From contig NZ_CP170642.1 in assembly GCF_042926695.1 (NCBI RefSeq), positions 1,860,001-1,924,000 on the forward strand: DNA of 64,000 bases. The letters run 5' to 3'. The position numbers were made by a program, and so were the translations under genes. This DNA is from Lonepinella koalarum (lineage in GTDB: Bacteria > Pseudomonadota > Gammaproteobacteria > Enterobacterales > Pasteurellaceae). The notes under the pieces are model-generated. The model searched no databases, had not been told where the DNA came from, and saw nothing but the letters and a program-made list of their open reading frames with translations. This document shows positions 27,760 to 37,089 of this stretch, piece after piece. Every line of letters starts with the position of its first letter. Position 1 is the first letter of the stretch.

Positions 27760-28371
27760 ATGAATATTCGTTGGACAGTTATTCTCGCTATCATTACATT
27801 GATCTTATTAGGCTGGTTTTATTCGTTAAATCAGACAGATAGTGAATTAGCTGAATTAATTAAACAGGAAGAAAGCCCTGAATACGTTGGGAACAAAATG
27901 AATACCGTGATATATTCTCCCACTGGTGCCAAACAATATGTAGCATTGTCTGAAAAGGTGGAATATTACGAATACGATGGACATACGGATTTCTACACCC
28001 CGATAGTCTATTTATTTGACATTCAACACGAAAAAATCCAACAAACAGAAAGTTGGAAATTGAGTGCGAACAAAGCCACATTAACCAAAGATAATATGTT
28101 GTATTTAGACGGTAATGTGTTGGGTGAAAGTTTATTGCCACAGTCTAAATTACAGCGTTTTGAAACGGAAAGTGCGGTGGTTAATTTGACTACGCAAGAT
28201 ATTAGTTCCGATAAACAAGTAAAAATTAACGGTTTAAATTTTACCTCTATAGGATTGAAATTAACCGGTAATTTACAACAACAAGTCGCCACATTGAAAG
28301 AACAGGTGAAAACTCACTATGAAATTAGTAAAACAAATGATGAAACCGATGAATCCCAAAATGAACAATAG
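27760..28371 (+). CDS. lptC: LPS export protein LptC
   Basis: 203 residues with one N-terminal membrane anchor (about residues 5-23) and a periplasmic beta-jellyroll. Links the LptBFG transporter to LptA. Followed by overlapping lptA and then lptB. Confidence 0.9.
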   Translation: MNIRWTVILAIITLILLGWFYSLNQTDSELAELIKQEESPEYVGNKMNTVIYSPTGAKQYVALSEKVEYYEYDGHTDFYTPIVYLFDIQHEKIQQTESWKLSANKATLTKDNMLYLDGNVLGESLLPQSKLQRFETESAVVNLTTQDISSDKQVKINGLNFTSIGLKLTGNLQQQVATLKEQVKTHYEISKTNDETDESQNEQ

Positions 28372-28873
28372 AATTATGCTATTAACCGCGTTAATAATGA
28401 CGTCGGTATCTGCTTTTGCATTAAAAGATGATACTAATCAACCGATTAGTATTACATCTGATAATCAATCCTTAGATATGGAAAATAGCGTAGTTACGTT
28501 TACCGACAATGTGGTGATTACCCAAGGCTCCATTTTAATTAAAGCCAATAAAGTCACTATTACTCGTCCGCCAGAAAATTCTGGTAAAAAAGAAACAGTG
28601 GAGGCTTTTGGTAGCCCTGTGAGTTTTCACCAATTGTTAGATGACGGCAAACCGGTGGATGGCAAAGCCAATAAAGTCCATTATGACTTAGGCGCGGAAT
28701 TTTTAACCCTAACAGGCAATGCGGAACTCAAACAGTTAGACAGTCAGATTAATGGTGAACGTATTACTTATGATGTTAAAAAACAACAACTTAAAGCAAA
28801 TGGTTCAAACGGAACCCGAGTTAAAACCATATTAATTCCAACCCAGTTAAACGATAACAAAACGAAAAAATAA
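28319..28873 (+). CDS. lptA: LPS periplasmic bridge protein LptA
   Basis: Up to 184 residues. The exact start is unclear: in-frame ATGs lie at 28319, 28337, 28340, 28349 and 28361. The later ones give a better signal peptide (MNNRIMLLTALIMTSVSAFA) and reduce the overlap with lptC. The mature part has the OstA/LptA pattern QPISITSDNQSLDMENSVVTFTDNVVI and AFGSPVSFHQ. Forms the protein bridge carrying LPS to the outer membrane. Confidence 0.92.
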   Translation: MKLVKQMMKPMNPKMNNRIMLLTALIMTSVSAFALKDDTNQPISITSDNQSLDMENSVVTFTDNVVITQGSILIKANKVTITRPPENSGKKETVEAFGSPVSFHQLLDDGKPVDGKANKVHYDLGAEFLTLTGNAELKQLDSQINGERITYDVKKQQLKANGSNGTRVKTILIPTQLNDNKTKK

Positions 28874-28884
28874 GGTAAGCGAAG

Positions 28885-29610
28885 ATGGCCGTATTAAACG
28901 CTGAGAACCTAGCAAAAAGTTATAAAAGCCGCAAAGTCGTCTGTGACGTGAGTTTCACCGTGAAATCGGGGGAAATCGTAGGATTGCTTGGACCAAATGG
29001 TGCAGGTAAAACCACGTCTTTCTATATGGTGGTTGGATTAGTGCGTCATGATGAAGGCAAAATCAGCATTGATAATGAAGATGTCAGTCTGTTACCTATG
29101 CATAATCGGGCACAAAAAGGAATCGGTTATTTACCACAAGAAGCCTCTATCTTTCGCCGGTTAAGTGTGTATGATAATTTAATGGCAGTATTAGAAATTC
29201 GTAAAGATTTAAATTCCGTACAACGTAAAGACAGAGCGGATGAGTTAATTGATGAATTTAATATTGGACATATTCGTGATAATCTAGGGCAATCTTTGTC
29301 AGGCGGTGAGCGTCGCCGAGTGGAAATTGCGCGTGCCTTAGCGGCTAATCCCAAATTTATTTTGTTAGATGAACCCTTTGCCGGAGTTGACCCCATTTCG
29401 GTAATCGACATTAAGAAAATCATTACAGATTTACGTAATCGTGGTTTAGGCGTGTTAATCACTGACCACAATGTGCGTGAAACCCTTGATGTGTGTGAAC
29501 GTGCTTATATTGTGAGCGCCGGGCATATGATTGCTACGGGCACACCAAGTGAAGTGATGAATAACGAACAGGTTAAACGTGTTTATCTTGGTGAAGAATT
29601 TAAATTATAA
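28885..29610 (+). CDS. lptB: LPS export ABC transporter ATPase LptB
   Basis: 241 residues. Walker A GPNGAGKTT, Q-loop YLPQEASIF, signature LSGGERRR, Walker B FILLDEPFAGVDP and switch His in ITDHNV. Powers LPS extraction with LptFG (encoded elsewhere). 11 bp after lptA. Confidence 0.98.
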   Translation: MAVLNAENLAKSYKSRKVVCDVSFTVKSGEIVGLLGPNGAGKTTSFYMVVGLVRHDEGKISIDNEDVSLLPMHNRAQKGIGYLPQEASIFRRLSVYDNLMAVLEIRKDLNSVQRKDRADELIDEFNIGHIRDNLGQSLSGGERRRVEIARALAANPKFILLDEPFAGVDPISVIDIKKIITDLRNRGLGVLITDHNVRETLDVCERAYIVSAGHMIATGTPSEVMNNEQVKRVYLGEEFKL

Positions 29611-29621
29611 AGAAGAAAACC

Positions 29622-30107
29622 ATGGCAAAATTTACCGCACTTTTACGTCCTGAAAATATTCGTCAAGGCGTTATTTGTTCAAGTAAAAAAACGGCATTAG
29701 AAATGGTGGCTGGTATTTTAGCTAAACAAGCAAATGTTGATGAAGTTGAATGCTTTGAAAGTCTATTTAATCGAGAAAAATTAGGTTGCACAGCACTCGG
29801 TAATGGTATCGCTATGCCTCGAGCTCGTCTATCACAAGGAGATAAGGTATTTGCGGTATTTTTACAATTAAATACTCCTATTGATTATGAAGCAGCAGAT
29901 AAACGAGAAGTAGATTTAATTTTAGCCGTGATTATTCCTGAACAACTTTGTCAAACTTATACTCCAATTCTGGTAGAATTAAGTGAAAAATTAAAAGACA
30001 AAACTCTGGATAAACAGCTTAGATCCGCGCAAAGTGCGGAGGAAATTTGGCAAATTTTTCAACATTTTGATGATCATAAACAAGAAAATATAGATTCAAC
30101 AACATAG
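29622..30107 (+). CDS. ptsN: PtsN-like EIIA(Ntr) domain protein lacking the phospho-histidine
   Basis: 161 residues, PTS EIIA type-2 fold like PtsN. In E. coli the phosphorylated His73 lies in GNGIAIPHGK. The aligned segment here reads GNGIAMPRAR, with Arg67 in place of His. The gene is otherwise full length, between lptB and rapZ as in related genomes. Neither rpoN, hpf nor ptsO is adjacent. It probably acts only as an unphosphorylated-type regulator, or is losing function. A USS overlaps the start region (29637). Confidence 0.88.
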   Translation: MAKFTALLRPENIRQGVICSSKKTALEMVAGILAKQANVDEVECFESLFNREKLGCTALGNGIAMPRARLSQGDKVFAVFLQLNTPIDYEAADKREVDLILAVIIPEQLCQTYTPILVELSEKLKDKTLDKQLRSAQSAEEIWQIFQHFDDHKQENIDSTT

Positions 30108-30127
30108 CCACATTATTGAGAGAATTT

Positions 30128-30988
30128 ATGGAATTGATTATTGTTAGCGGACGCTCAGGAGCAGGAAAATCAGTTGCTTTACGTGCTTTAGAAGACATCG
30201 GCTATTATTGTGTCGATAATTTACCTATTGAATTACTCCCTCAACTAGCCAAAATTCTCTCAAAAAACCAGCAGCTTGCGGCGGTGAGTGTCGATATTCG
30301 TAATCTCCCTGATTCAGCAGAATCCTTAGAACAAAGAATTATTCAGCTATCAGAACAACATCAAGTAAAAATTATTTTCTTAGATGCGGATCAGGATGTG
30401 TTAATTCGACGCTACAGTGATTCTCGTCGCCCTCACCCACTTTCATCGATCAAAGATATTTCCCTTGAAGTCGCCATTAATGCTGAACGTGATTATCTTG
30501 AACCTTTATATCAGCAAGCCAATATCATCATAGATACCACGGAATTATCCACCCACGAGCTGGCTGAAAAATTGCGAAAGTTCTTGCGTGGTGAAAATAA
30601 TAAAGCACTTAAAATCGTGGTGGAATCCTTTGGCTTTAAATATGGTATTCCTCTTGATGCGGATTATGTATTTGACGTACGTTTTCTCCCCAACCCCCAT
30701 TGGGATCCCTCTTTACGCTCAATGACTGGCTTAGAACAACCCGTCATTGACTTTTTGCAACGACATACCGAAGTGCATAATTTTATTTACCAAACACGTA
30801 ACTTTATCGAAACTTGGCTCCCAATGTTAGAGAACAACAACCGCAGTTATTTAACCATTGCCATTGGTTGTACTGGTGGAAAACATCGTTCAGTGTATAT
30901 TGCCGAACAAATTGGCAAGTATTTTAAAGATAAAGGGAAAAATGTATCAATTCAGCATAATTCCTTGAAGAACCATAAATCAAATTAA
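30128..30988 (+). CDS. rapZ: RNase adapter protein RapZ
   Basis: 286 residues from ATG 30128 (MELIIVSGRSGAGKS); a TTG at 30116 is an unlikely start. Walker A GRSGAGKS near the N terminus, IFLDADQDVLIRRYSDSRRPHPL, and a C-terminal GCTGGKHRSV region. RapZ senses glucosamine-6-phosphate and guides GlmZ decay by RNase E in enterobacteria; the targets here are unknown. Confidence 0.95.
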   Translation: MELIIVSGRSGAGKSVALRALEDIGYYCVDNLPIELLPQLAKILSKNQQLAAVSVDIRNLPDSAESLEQRIIQLSEQHQVKIIFLDADQDVLIRRYSDSRRPHPLSSIKDISLEVAINAERDYLEPLYQQANIIIDTTELSTHELAEKLRKFLRGENNKALKIVVESFGFKYGIPLDADYVFDVRFLPNPHWDPSLRSMTGLEQPVIDFLQRHTEVHNFIYQTRNFIETWLPMLENNNRSYLTIAIGCTGGKHRSVYIAEQIGKYFKDKGKNVSIQHNSLKNHKSN

Positions 30989-31234
30989 AAGTGCGGTGGA
31001 AATTTTCGTTATTCTGTCGTGCTTGCCCCAAATTTTTTCAAACTAGCAATGTGATTGTATAAGTTTATCCAATAATTATAGAAATAGATGATTATTGAGT
31101 GTTTATTGATAGGTTGATATTTTAACTTTTCAAGGCTGGTACTGACAGAATGTTGATAATCTTTTCTGTTCTGTTACAATCAAGTTCTGAGATTCGCCCT
31201 GTCTATTAGAATATTGCCAAAGGCTATTATCACT

Positions 31235-32125
31235 ATGAACTTGAAACATATGCGTTATTTTTTGGCTGTCGCACAGGAAGCCAATTTTGGTCGAGCGGCA
31301 CAGCGCCTACATATCGCACAGCCTCCTTTAACTCGTCAAATTCGTGCTTTAGAAGAAGAGTTGGGTACAGATCTGTTCGTTCGTACAACCAAAGGAGCAG
31401 AATTGACTGAAGCAGGAGAAGTACTACTGGCTGAGGTACCCAATATACTCTCCTTGGTTCAACGTGCTAAAGAACAGACCCAACTTGCCAGCCAAGGAAT
31501 GCTTGGTCGCTTGGATATTGGTATTTTCAGTTCTGGCGTACTATATGTTATCCCGCAATTATTGGCACGTTTTCACGCCCAACGCCCGGGGGTACGTATC
31601 GGTTTGCACAATATGACTAAGTACGAGCAAATAGAAGCGCTACGTGAGCGACGTATCAGCATTGGTTTTACTCGTTTTACACCACAGGAGGACGACATTG
31701 CAGTAGGCACTATATTGCAAGAACCCTTTATGGTTGCCCTATATGAGGACCACCCGCTCTGTCAACAAACACTGATTAAGCTGGCTGATTTAGCCGGCGA
31801 GTCTATTATTCTCTATCCCAATTTTCCCACCCATGGTTTGGCGCAAGAAGTCAGACAGGCTTTTGAGCACGAAGGGTGTAATTTAACGGTCGGTTGGGAA
31901 ACGGAGGATTTCATTACGGCTATCGCTCTAGTTGCTAGCCGTCTCGGACTTTGTATTACGACCGCTTCTGTCGCCAATTTAAATTTGCCGGGCGTGGTTT
32001 ATCGTCCTTTAATCAGCAAATATCTACAATATATAGAACTCAACTATTTGTATCGACACAATGATAATTCTCCCGCGTTGCGGGCTTTTCTGGATGTTGT
32101 GCAGCAGTATCAGCATAGTGAATAA
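31235..32125 (+). CDS. LysR-family regulator, CatM/BenM-like
   Basis: 296 residues from ATG 31235 (MNLKHMRYFLAVAQEANFGRAA). N-terminal winged helix (AAQRLHIAQPPLTRQIRALEEELG, residues about 18-41) and a type-2 periplasmic-binding effector domain. Its start is of the CatR/CatM/BenM group, which respond to aromatic catabolites such as muconate. It lies 165 bp upstream of the ring-cleavage dioxygenase on the same strand, and an ATAC-N7-GTAT site typical of this group occurs before the opposing meta-pathway operon. The inducer is unknown. Confidence 0.88.
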   Translation: MNLKHMRYFLAVAQEANFGRAAQRLHIAQPPLTRQIRALEEELGTDLFVRTTKGAELTEAGEVLLAEVPNILSLVQRAKEQTQLASQGMLGRLDIGIFSSGVLYVIPQLLARFHAQRPGVRIGLHNMTKYEQIEALRERRISIGFTRFTPQEDDIAVGTILQEPFMVALYEDHPLCQQTLIKLADLAGESIILYPNFPTHGLAQEVRQAFEHEGCNLTVGWETEDFITAIALVASRLGLCITTASVANLNLPGVVYRPLISKYLQYIELNYLYRHNDNSPALRAFLDVVQQYQHSE

Positions 32126-32209
32126 TCACAATTATTACGACCGATTTTACGCTGTTTTTCCTGCTAAATTTCCTTACATTTTAGGTATCAAGACAAACAA
32201 AAAAAAGTA

Positions 32210-32239
32210 TTGGATTCATCTTATAATCAAAATTATAGT
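32210..32239 (+). promoter_or_regulatory. Candidate promoter of the dioxygenase gene
   Basis: TTGGAT (32210-32215), 18-bp spacer, TATAGT (32234-32239), followed by a good GGAGG site 9 bp before the dioxygenase ATG. Weak call; an alternative TATAAT lies at 32222. Confidence 0.35.
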
Positions 32240-32290
32240 GAGTAGTGCAGTACTTTTAATCATCTTATTCCAATACCTAATGGAGGATAC

Positions 32291-33340
32291 ATGAATACTA
32301 CATTTTCTCAAAACACCTTACCCCCTGAACCGATCTTTGATATTGCCAGCATTTCTGCGTTTGAGCTGTTTTCGCCCAATGTTGATGAAACAGTTTGGTT
32401 CTTTAAAGACTTACTTGGTATGATCGAGACTGGTCGCGATGGTGAATCCGTTTACCTACGTGGTTGGCAAGATCCCTATAAACATTCGCTGAAAGTGACT
32501 TATCGTGACCAACCGGGTATGGGTTACACCGCTTGGCGAACCACTAGTCCACAAGCTCTTGAAAGACGAGTAAAATCTATTGAATCTTCAGGTTTGGGAC
32601 GCGGTTGGGTCGAGCCCGAAGGCGGTATTGGCCGTGCTTATGAGTTTACTTTGCCAGATGGTGCCGTGCTACGGATTCATTGGGACGTGGAGTATTATCG
32701 TCCTGAGCAAGAGGAAAAAAGCGTGGTACTCAATCGTATTCAACGCCGTCCTTTACGTGGTATTCCTGTACGTCGTCTCGATCACATCAACATTCTTTCT
32801 CATAATGTAAGCGAGAATCACCACTTTTTACGTGAGCATTTGGGGTTAAAACTCAGTGAACACATTGTATTTAGTGACAATACTGAAGTCGCTGCTTGGT
32901 TAAGATGTATGCACCGTTCTCATGACATAGCACTAGTACAAGACGCTGCGGGTCCCGGTGGACGATTACATCATGTGGCTTTCTTATATGGTAACACGCA
33001 ACATTTAATGGATATTTGTGAAGTGGTAACGGATTGCGGTTTAGAAATGGAAGCGGGTCCTGCCTCGCACGCAGTGAGTCAAGCGCAATTTGTGTATGTA
33101 CTTGAACCGGGTGGCAATCGCATTGAATTGGTTGGTGTACCCGGCTATATCATTGAAGATCCGGCTTGGGAACCTGTGGTTTGGAGCCAGGACCAATTAG
33201 ATAATGCAATTATTTGGTATGGTGCACCGTTGCCAAAAGAATTTGATACTTATGGTACACCGCATTATGGACCAACTAACTATCGTACACCGAATCGTTA
33301 TATTGCCGCCGAAGCCGCACATTTGCTTGGCAAGAAATAA
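32291..33340 (+). CDS. Extradiol ring-cleavage dioxygenase (catechol 2,3-dioxygenase type)
   Basis: 349 residues, two-domain type I extradiol dioxygenase (VOC fold). The three iron ligands fit the family: H165 (RRLDHINIL), H228 (LHHVAFLY) and E279 (GNRIELVG), with spacings of 63 and 51 against 61 and 51 in XylE (H153/H214/E265). The protein is about 40 residues longer than XylE, with a Tyr/Pro-rich C-terminal extension. It opens catechol-like rings between C2 and C3 to a muconic semialdehyde. The exact catechol is not determinable. No adjacent XylT-type ferredoxin. Confidence 0.88.
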   Translation: MNTTFSQNTLPPEPIFDIASISAFELFSPNVDETVWFFKDLLGMIETGRDGESVYLRGWQDPYKHSLKVTYRDQPGMGYTAWRTTSPQALERRVKSIESSGLGRGWVEPEGGIGRAYEFTLPDGAVLRIHWDVEYYRPEQEEKSVVLNRIQRRPLRGIPVRRLDHINILSHNVSENHHFLREHLGLKLSEHIVFSDNTEVAAWLRCMHRSHDIALVQDAAGPGGRLHHVAFLYGNTQHLMDICEVVTDCGLEMEAGPASHAVSQAQFVYVLEPGGNRIELVGVPGYIIEDPAWEPVVWSQDQLDNAIIWYGAPLPKEFDTYGTPHYGPTNYRTPNRYIAAEAAHLLGKK

Positions 33341-33361
33341 AATTTGTATTCGGTCAAAACT

Positions 33362-33391
33362 AACACTCAAGTCATTGCTTGAGTGTTTTTT
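33362..33391 (+). terminator. Terminator of the dioxygenase gene
   Basis: AACACTCAAG (33362-33371), 6-base loop, CTTGAGTGTT (33378-33387), then T-run. Confidence 0.9.
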
Positions 33392-33416
33392 ATGTGCTGT
33401 CTTTATCACAAATACC

Positions 33417-33449
33417 AAAAGTGCGGTATATTTTCACCGCACTTTTTTG
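33417..33449. terminator. USS-pair hairpin
   Basis: AAAAGTGCGGT (33417-33427) and ACCGCACTTTT (33436-33446) form a perfect stem followed by TTT. It lies between the converging dioxygenase and aldolase genes. Confidence 0.75.
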
Positions 33450-33455
33450 CAACAA

Positions 33456-33487
33456 AAGGACTAAATCCTACACAGAATTTAGTCCTT
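33456..33487. terminator. Hairpin downstream of the meta-pathway operon
   Basis: AAGGACTAAAT (33456-33466) and ATTTAGTCCTT (33477-33487) form an 11-bp stem just past the aldolase stop. Probably terminates the minus-strand operon. Confidence 0.6.
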
Positions 33488-33505
33488 AATTTTAGATACG
33501 ATATT

Positions 33506-34519
33506 TTAGCGATTTTTCAATAAATCCAACGCCACATCCACAATCATATCTTCTTGACCGCCGACCATGTGGCGTTTGCCGAGTTCAATCAGAATATCCA
33601 TGGTTTTTAAGCCATATTGTTTAGCTGCTCGTTCGGCATGACGTAAGAAACTGCTGTACACGCCTGCATAACCTAATGCAAGAGTTTCACGATCCACGCG
33701 TACTGGACGATCTTGTAACGGGCGCACTAAATCATCGGCGGCATCCATTAAGCGATATAAATCACAACCATGATTCCAGCCCATACGTTCTGCGGTGGCA
33801 ATAAAGATTTCTAGTGGGGCATTGCCTGCCCCTGCCCCCATGCCCGTTAAACTGGCATCCACACGGTGACACCCTTCTTCCACAGCAACAATGGCATTGG
33901 CAACGCCTAAGCCCATATTGTGATGGGTATGAATCCCAATTTGAGTTTCAGGTTTTAGTGTGTCACGGACGGCTCGCACCCGTTGACGAATATCGTCCAT
34001 GACCATTGCTCCGCCTGAATCCACCACATACACACAACTTGCCCCATAACTTTCCATTAATTTAGCTTGTTGAGCTAATTTTTCTGGCGTGGTCATGTGG
34101 CTCATCATTAAAAAGCCCACAGGATCCATGCCTAATTCTCGGGCATATTCAAGATGTTGTTTAGACACATCGGCTTCGGTACAATGGGTTGCCACACGCA
34201 CGACTCTCGCCCCCGCTTGATAAGCGGCTTTGAGATCATGCACTGTACCAATTCCAGGGAGTAACAAGGTGGCAATGCGAGAATGACTGATAACATCGGC
34301 GGCGGCTTCAATCCATTCTAAATCCGTATGGGCGGCAAAGCCGTAGTTAAAACTAGAACCTTGTAAGCCGTCACCGTGGGCGATTTCAATGCTATCTACT
34401 TTAGCTTCGTCCAAGGCACGAGCAATTTGTTGTACTTGTTCAATACTGTATTGATGACGTACCGCATGGCTACCGTCACGCAAGGTCACATCGGAAATAT
34501 AAAGTTTTTCTGTACTCAT
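33506..34519 (-). CDS. mhpE: 4-hydroxy-2-oxovalerate aldolase
   Basis: 337 residues, MhpE/DmpG/BphI family, HMGL-like barrel. Catalytic-metal Asp in SDVTLRDGSHAVRHQY (D17 region) and metal His in IGIHTHHNMGLG. Cleaves 4-hydroxy-2-oxovalerate to pyruvate and acetaldehyde, passing acetaldehyde through a tunnel to the dehydrogenase encoded 3 bp upstream. Last gene of the meta-cleavage operon. Confidence 0.97.
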   Translation of the reverse strand: MSTEKLYISDVTLRDGSHAVRHQYSIEQVQQIARALDEAKVDSIEIAHGDGLQGSSFNYGFAAHTDLEWIEAAADVISHSRIATLLLPGIGTVHDLKAAYQAGARVVRVATHCTEADVSKQHLEYARELGMDPVGFLMMSHMTTPEKLAQQAKLMESYGASCVYVVDSGGAMVMDDIRQRVRAVRDTLKPETQIGIHTHHNMGLGVANAIVAVEEGCHRVDASLTGMGAGAGNAPLEIFIATAERMGWNHGCDLYRLMDAADDLVRPLQDRPVRVDRETLALGYAGVYSSFLRHAERAAKQYGLKTMDILIELGKRHMVGGQEDMIVDVALDLLKNR

Positions 34520-34522
34520 GGC

Positions 34523-35464
34523 TTATTTCTCCGTATTAAGTAATGACTGTGCCATACGTTCTGCGGTGGCAAGAGCAGCACTGGTCATAATATCCAAATT
34601 GCCTGCATAAGCAGGAAGATAATGTGCTGCCCCCTCTACTTCAATGAAAATAGAAGTTTTTAAGCCAGCCACACGTCCCAATCCCTCAATAAAAACAGGT
34701 TTTTCAAGGTGTTCAAATTGGACTTGTTGTTTAAGGCGATAACCTGGTACATAGCTTTGCACCGCCGCTGCCATGCGTTCAACAGATTCTCGAATGGCTT
34801 GTTCATCGGCTAGATCGCTTAAGGTATACACCGTATCACGCATCATTACTGGCGGTTCAGCTGGATTGAGTACAATCATGGCTTTACCTTTCTCTGCTCC
34901 ACCGATGACTTCAATGGCTTTAGAGGTGGTTTCGGTAAATTCATCAATATTGGCTCTTGTGCCAGGTCCAGCACTTTTACTGGAAATAGCCGCCACAATT
35001 TCCGCATAATGCACCTTGGTCACTTGCGACACCGCTGCCACCATTGGAATAGTGGCTTGACCGCCACAGGTAACCATATTCACATTTTGCTGATTGACAT
35101 GCTGTTCAAGATTCACTACTGGCACACAATAAGGACCAATAGCCGCTGGGGTTAAGTCAATTAAACGAATATTCGGCTTAACGGCTCGCAAGGCAGCATC
35201 ATTTTTTACATGCGCAGTGGCACTGGTGGCATCAAACACAATATCAATATCGGCAAATTCGTTCATTTCAATTAAACCTTGCACGCCTTGGTACGTAGTC
35301 GCTACACCCAATTTGGCAGCACGAGCCAAACCGTCTGAATTGGGATCAATTCCTACCAATACGGCGGCTTCAAGATGTTTACCATGGCGTAAGATTTTCA
35401 TCAGTAAATCGGTACCAATATTACCGCTACCAATAATAGCGACTTTAATTTTCTTTTCACTCAT
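34523..35464 (-). CDS. mhpF: Acetaldehyde dehydrogenase (acylating)
   Basis: 313 residues, MhpF/DmpF/BphJ family. NAD site GSGNIGTDLL at the N terminus, catalytic Cys in MVTCGGQAT (about residue 133). Converts acetaldehyde to acetyl-CoA in complex with the adjacent aldolase. Confidence 0.97.
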   Translation of the reverse strand: MSEKKIKVAIIGSGNIGTDLLMKILRHGKHLEAAVLVGIDPNSDGLARAAKLGVATTYQGVQGLIEMNEFADIDIVFDATSATAHVKNDAALRAVKPNIRLIDLTPAAIGPYCVPVVNLEQHVNQQNVNMVTCGGQATIPMVAAVSQVTKVHYAEIVAAISSKSAGPGTRANIDEFTETTSKAIEVIGGAEKGKAMIVLNPAEPPVMMRDTVYTLSDLADEQAIRESVERMAAAVQSYVPGYRLKQQVQFEHLEKPVFIEGLGRVAGLKTSIFIEVEGAAHYLPAYAGNLDIMTSAALATAERMAQSLLNTEK

Positions 35465-35490
35465 TTTTGCACTCCATTTTTAGGCGAGAG

Positions 35491-36270
35491 TTAAGCTGAT
35501 TTTTGAGCAGATAGCGAAAATCCTGCCCGTCCCAAATATTGCATTTCCACTTCAATATATTGACCAGATTTAATCCATTCCGCTGGCGTTGCTCCGCCTG
35601 CTAAAATAATATCGCCTGCTTTTAAAGGTTCACCCGCCCCCGCTGCTAAACGAGCCGCCGCCACTAAAGAACGGATCGGATGCCCAAGCAAAGCAGCCGT
35701 TGATCCCACATGCAATGGGCGACCGTCAATGCTCATCACAAGACCAAGATTGCTAAAATCAATGGTCGGTGAATGCCAACTACCGACTACAAAACCACTA
35801 GAAGAAGCATTATCGGCAATCACTTCGGGCAAATTAAATTTAAAATCTTTATAGCGAGAATCAATCACCTCCAAGGCTGGTGCAATGGCTTCCACCGCAC
35901 TCAAGGCTTGTGCATTCGTCACTTGTGCCGGCAAATCTTTTTTCAGCAAAAATGCCAATTCAGGTTCAACCCGAGGATGAATAAAGCGATTTACTTCTAC
36001 TTCAGAGCCTTCTTCAATTTGCATAGTATCGGTTAAACGTCCCCAAATGACATCGGATAAGCCCATTTGGATCATTTTGGCACGGCTGGTAAAGCCCATT
36101 TTGAAGCCTACTTGACGTTCACCACGGGCTAAACGTCGCCCAATGGAGAGTTTTTGAATATAATAAGCCTCTTCTAAAGTTAGTTTTCCTTCGCTGTCAA
36201 TCTGTGCAATTTCTTGGCAGTTGAATGCAGCTTGATCCACAATCTGTGCAAAATTTTCTAAATGACTCAT
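35491..36270 (-). CDS. dmpH: 4-oxalocrotonate (2-oxo-3-hexenedioate) decarboxylase
   Basis: 259 residues, FAH/MhpD superfamily. GFKMGFTSRAKMIQMG and IWGRLT match the DmpH/XylI decarboxylase branch better than the hydratase. Metal-site residues in HPRVEPELAFLL and the ALEVIDSRY segment are conserved. Produces 2-oxopent-4-enoate, substrate of the hydratase encoded 3 bp upstream; these two enzymes form a complex in pseudomonads. Confidence 0.88.
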   Translation of the reverse strand: MSHLENFAQIVDQAAFNCQEIAQIDSEGKLTLEEAYYIQKLSIGRRLARGERQVGFKMGFTSRAKMIQMGLSDVIWGRLTDTMQIEEGSEVEVNRFIHPRVEPELAFLLKKDLPAQVTNAQALSAVEAIAPALEVIDSRYKDFKFNLPEVIADNASSSGFVVGSWHSPTIDFSNLGLVMSIDGRPLHVGSTAALLGHPIRSLVAAARLAAGAGEPLKAGDIILAGGATPAEWIKSGQYIEVEMQYLGRAGFSLSAQKSA

Positions 36271-36273
36271 GGC

Positions 36274-37089
36274 TTATTTCTCCTCTGCATTATCGTTTTC
36301 AAACACCGCACGTACTGAACCTAAACCCTCAATATGGGCTTCAAAGCGTTCACCTGGTTTCACGGCTGCCATTGGACCTAACGCCCCTGAAAGTACCACA
36401 TCGCCAGCTCGTAATGGTGTACCTAACTCTGTCATGGTGCGCGCCAACCAAACTACGGCATTCAGCGGATGACCTAAACAAGCAGCGCCTGCTCCAGTAG
36501 AAACAGGTTCACCCGCACGGAACATCGCCATACCTGCCAACCGCAGATCCAAGCCACGCATTGAATAAGGCGTACCGCCCAATACATAAGCACCAAAGGA
36601 TGCATTATCCGCCACAGTATCCACCAAACCGATATTCCAATTTTCAATACGGCTACCGACTACCTCAATAGCAGCCACAGCATAATCTATCGCCCCTAAC
36701 ACATCGGCAAAACCGGGACGTTCATGGGGTAAATCACGCCCAAGTACAAAAGCAATTTCTGCTTCCACCTTAGGTTGGTGCAAAAGCGAGAAAGGAATGG
36801 GCTGACTGTCACCAAATGCGAGATCATCAAATAGAGTACCAAAGTCAGGTTGATCTACGCCTAATTGTTTTTGCACCGCAACAGACGTTAAACCTATCTT
36901 ACGTCCAGTAATACGCCGTCCAGCTTGTATCGCATGTTGTGTATTCGCGGCTTGAATTGCATAGGCATCTGCTAACGTCATGTTTGGATATTGCTCACGT
37001 AATGGCGTAATAAAACGCCCTGTATTTGTCGCCCCACGCAAAGAGGCTGCCGCCTGTTCAATGGTCTTCGCATCTAAATTTAAGCTCAT
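36274..37089 (-). CDS. mhpD: 2-oxopent-4-enoate hydratase
   Basis: 271 residues, closely resembling MhpD/DmpE: GRKIGLTSVAVQKQLGVDQPDFGTLF, QPKVEAEIAFVLGRDLP, AIEVVGSRIENW and GDVVLSGALGPM. Adds water to give 4-hydroxy-2-oxovalerate for MhpE. Overlaps the tautomerase gene by 4 bp. Confidence 0.93.
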   Translation of the reverse strand: MSLNLDAKTIEQAAASLRGATNTGRFITPLREQYPNMTLADAYAIQAANTQHAIQAGRRITGRKIGLTSVAVQKQLGVDQPDFGTLFDDLAFGDSQPIPFSLLHQPKVEAEIAFVLGRDLPHERPGFADVLGAIDYAVAAIEVVGSRIENWNIGLVDTVADNASFGAYVLGGTPYSMRGLDLRLAGMAMFRAGEPVSTGAGAACLGHPLNAVVWLARTMTELGTPLRAGDVVLSGALGPMAAVKPGERFEAHIEGLGSVRAVFENDNAEEK

